Shown here in pieces: positions 41,119 to 42,918 of a stretch of 42,918 nt of DNA (position 1 is its first letter; every line of letters begins with the position of its first letter). The notes under the pieces are model-generated. The model did not search any database. It was not told where the DNA came from and saw only the letters and a list, made by a program, of their open reading frames with translations. Made by a program: the position numbers and the translations under genes. The DNA is taken from contig JAAYKJ010000165.1 of the NCBI GenBank assembly GCA_012522505.1, positions 1 to 42,918 on the forward strand. The letters are read 5' to 3'. Origin of the DNA: Clostridiaceae bacterium (lineage in GTDB: Bacteria; Bacillota; Clostridia; DSM-8532).

Positions 41119-42519
41119 TTAATCGAAAGCTTTTTCAATAACACTTTCCTCCTTCCATATTTCCATGAACTCATTAAAGCGATTTGTTTTTACTGAATAC
41201 GCCAGTTCCTCTGCTATTTTGCCTTTGGCCTGTTCAAACGGCTGGCGTCCTCCATCCGTTTTACTTAATAGCTTGATAATATGAAAGCCTCTGTATGTTT
41301 TTACAATATCGCTGATTTCACCAACCTCCAGAGCAAAAACCACCTGTTCGAATCCTTTTGCGATAGCCAACTGTCCCTCGACCACTTCAAACCCATCAGG
41401 ATAATCTGCCGTATCCGAAAAATAATCTACGGAAAATTCCTTTTGCAGAGCTTCAAAATCTTCTCCGGCCCGGATCCGTTCTAAAACCTTTTCTGCCAAA
41501 GCACGTTGTTGTTCAACTTTTTCATCACTATAGCTGTTCTCATTTTCATCCTTTGCTGGGATAATAATATGCTGTACAATAGCCTTTGAAGGATTAACAT
41601 ATGCTTGCCGGTTCGTTAAATAATACTCCTGCAGGATATCATCACCGGGAATGATTCCTTCCGTAGTTTTTTCCTTTAATTTTTCAAGAAGAACACCATA
41701 TGTAAAATAGTTGATTGCATCGGGGTAAGTAACCCCATGCTTTTCAATTGTCTTTCTGAACTCTTCGATTCCATCAAAGTTTGAAACCGTGGATTCCAGG
41801 TACCAATTCACGGTATCCTTTGTATCTGCATCAACTGTAATCCCATTTTCCGCTGCAATCTGAGCAGCCAGCACCAATTCAACCACTTCTGAAAATGCTT
41901 CCTCCTGCAGGCTCTTTTTCTGCTCGTCACTTATTGCTTGATCGGTTATAACCAAATTGGCCAATCTTGAACAATAGCGTTCATGAAATGCTCTTGCTTT
42001 TATTTTTTCTCCGTTAACTGTGCCGACATATTCTTCCGGATATTTTTCCATTGATACAGATTTCTTTAAAAAGCCCCATTTCATACTCATATCAAAAAAT
42101 TCAACCAAATGTTTTAAATGAATATATAATGTATCCTCATATGCAACTGGTGTTAAAAATGAAATAAACCCGTCGATCATGATCCGATAATCCGTCCCTG
42201 ATACCGTGACATTTGCTTTTTTGGTATTCCTGTAACTTTCCTCCGAAATTTTTTCTTTATCACTGTCTTTTGCAATATGGATAACCTTTTGTTCATCTAT
42301 TTCATAACTACATCCCAAATAACTACAGATTGCATCTATTGGAACATATACTTCCTGATTGTATATTAAGGTGTCGATATTCAGTTTAGAACCATTCATA
42401 TAAGTATGGATAGTATTGAAGCCTGCTGAAGGATTAGCCTGCATTGTTAAGGAAAAAATGACGGGTATCAGAATGATTAAGACCGTAATGAATAGTATAA
42501 TGGTACTTTTTCTTTTCAT
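41119..42519 (-). CDS. Secreted PrsA/SurA-like peptidyl-prolyl isomerase with N-terminal copper-amine-oxidase-like domain
   Basis: The protein has 466 aa. Residues 1-25 are a signal/membrane segment (IILFITVLIILIPVIFSLTM). Residues about 40-155 resemble the copper amine oxidase N-domain repeat seen in many clostridial surface proteins (YNQEVYVPIDAICSYLGCSY, YEDTLYIHLKHLVEFFDM). A SurA-N-like helical chaperone region follows (about 165-290, NGEKIKARAFHERYCSRLAN), then a parvulin PpiC domain (about 310-440: AIVQHIIIPAKDE, FEALQKEFSVDYFS, GFEQVVFALEVGEISDIV, RGFHIIKLL). It should assist folding of exported proteins at the membrane-wall face. AGGAG precedes the ATG. The secreted GH43 gene follows in the same direction. 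Confidence 0.87.
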   Translation of the reverse strand: MKRKSTIILFITVLIILIPVIFSLTMQANPSAGFNTIHTYMNGSKLNIDTLIYNQEVYVPIDAICSYLGCSYEIDEQKVIHIAKDSDKEKISEESYRNTKKANVTVSGTDYRIMIDGFISFLTPVAYEDTLYIHLKHLVEFFDMSMKWGFLKKSVSMEKYPEEYVGTVNGEKIKARAFHERYCSRLANLVITDQAISDEQKKSLQEEAFSEVVELVLAAQIAAENGITVDADTKDTVNWYLESTVSNFDGIEEFRKTIEKHGVTYPDAINYFTYGVLLEKLKEKTTEGIIPGDDILQEYYLTNRQAYVNPSKAIVQHIIIPAKDENENSYSDEKVEQQRALAEKVLERIRAGEDFEALQKEFSVDYFSDTADYPDGFEVVEGQLAIAKGFEQVVFALEVGEISDIVKTYRGFHIIKLLSKTDGGRQPFEQAKGKIAEELAYSVKTNRFNEFMEIWKEESVIEKAFD

Positions 42520-42918
42520 AGTAACACTCCTATAGGATTAGCATAGTTTGAAACCTTAATGGAATTATTCAGCCATTCAATTCACAGGGTATCTGTAGTA
42601 AATTGGGAAATATATGTTTCTCTCTTATTAAATTTAGATGTGACAAATTGTTGTGAACTTGTGGGAAAGTATCTGGTGTTGCTCTTTTCATTCACTTAGA
42701 TGCGCACTGCAAATACAAGGATATTTCTGCTGCTTGCGGCAACCCCTATAAGTTTATATAAGTGTAATTTTTATCCAGAACAGATTATCATACTGTAAAA
42801 TGGCTGTCAATATAGAATGGGAAATATGCTAAATCTAAACATTTCACCCTGGTTCTGTTTCGGAAACATAAATAATTCGATAAATGGGGAAGGAAAAAGA
42901 CAAGCTTCGAATCCTGTC
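42520..42918. other. Gene-free right end
   Basis: The A/T-rich end of the window holds the ribosome site (AGGAG) and presumably the promoter of the foldase gene, which I could not place with confidence. I see no other gene, repeat or RNA. Confidence 0.5.

Noticed and set aside
42885-42918. tRNA T-arm-like string (GCTTCGAATCCTGTC) at the right edge
   Set aside because: The upstream bases do not form a D-arm or anticodon arm, and the T-stem pairs only partly. The window ends here, so it cannot be taken further.

Overview
The window looks like chromosomal DNA of a spore-forming, anaerobic member of the Clostridia that feeds on plant polysaccharide. The evidence is a SpoIIR sporulation protein, a DacF-type carboxypeptidase with a forespore-like promoter, a T-box leader in front of a short (type 3) ProS, long-form HPF, a Bcd/Etf-type flavoprotein set with a ferredoxin-fused EtfA, and two hemicellulose enzymes (an intracellular GH67 alpha-glucuronidase and a secreted GH43-CBM6 protein). 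Base composition is moderate. TTG and GTG starts preceded by strong GGAGG sites are common. Almost all genes lie on the + strand; the minus-strand exceptions are a lytic transglycosylase, a calcium-binding protein, a membrane phosphoesterase, and a foldase/GH43 pair at the right end.

Layout. 1-1566: 3' end of uppP, a GC-rich structured repeat element, and tsaD broken by an in-frame TAA. 1567-5900: a DnaA-box cluster, a lytic transglycosylase, a divergent MetRS-like synthetase without a KMSKS motif, and spoIIR. 6061-9526: acyl-CoA dehydrogenase with etfB and etfA. 9667-13240: an RluA-family pseudouridine synthase overlapping radC, then GH67 alpha-glucuronidase with its own promoter. 13337-16053: T-box leader, proS and popT (DUF368). 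16302-19914: a CAP/SH3 secreted protein with a sigma-G-like promoter, a small N/Q-rich protein, then two tandem TolC-like proteins. 20025-22870: a glycine-zipper stress protein, a gene-free stretch with four DnaA boxes, hpf, a tiny ORF and a degenerate Nudix protein. 23211-27558: yigZ, yebC, fabZ, a phosphoesterase and dnaX. 27559-30440: a long leader, rho with a large disordered insertion, and a small ORF. 30674-34644: an RTX-like calcium-binding protein, family 4 UDG, a cysteine-desulfurase-family enzyme and a membrane phosphoesterase. 34752-38598: deoB, pdp and dacF. 38725-42519 (minus strand): PrsA-like foldase followed by secreted GH43-CBM6 with fascin-like repeats.

How the genes work together. 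UppP and PopT both recycle the undecaprenyl phosphate carrier. DeoB and Pdp salvage nucleosides. Bcd/EtfAB handles enoyl/acyl-CoA reduction, possibly with flavin-based electron bifurcation. GH43 (outside the cell) and GH67 (inside) would act at different steps of arabino/glucurono-xylan use. The foldase upstream of GH43 may help it fold after export.

I found no CRISPR array, complete transposon, prophage, rRNA or tRNA, and no recognisable defence system. The observations most worth checking are the stop codon inside tsaD, a 29-nt dispersed repeat shared between the uppP-tsaD gap and the deoB-pdp gap, two DnaA-box clusters far from any dnaA gene, the KMSKS-less MetRS-like protein, and the Rho insertion.
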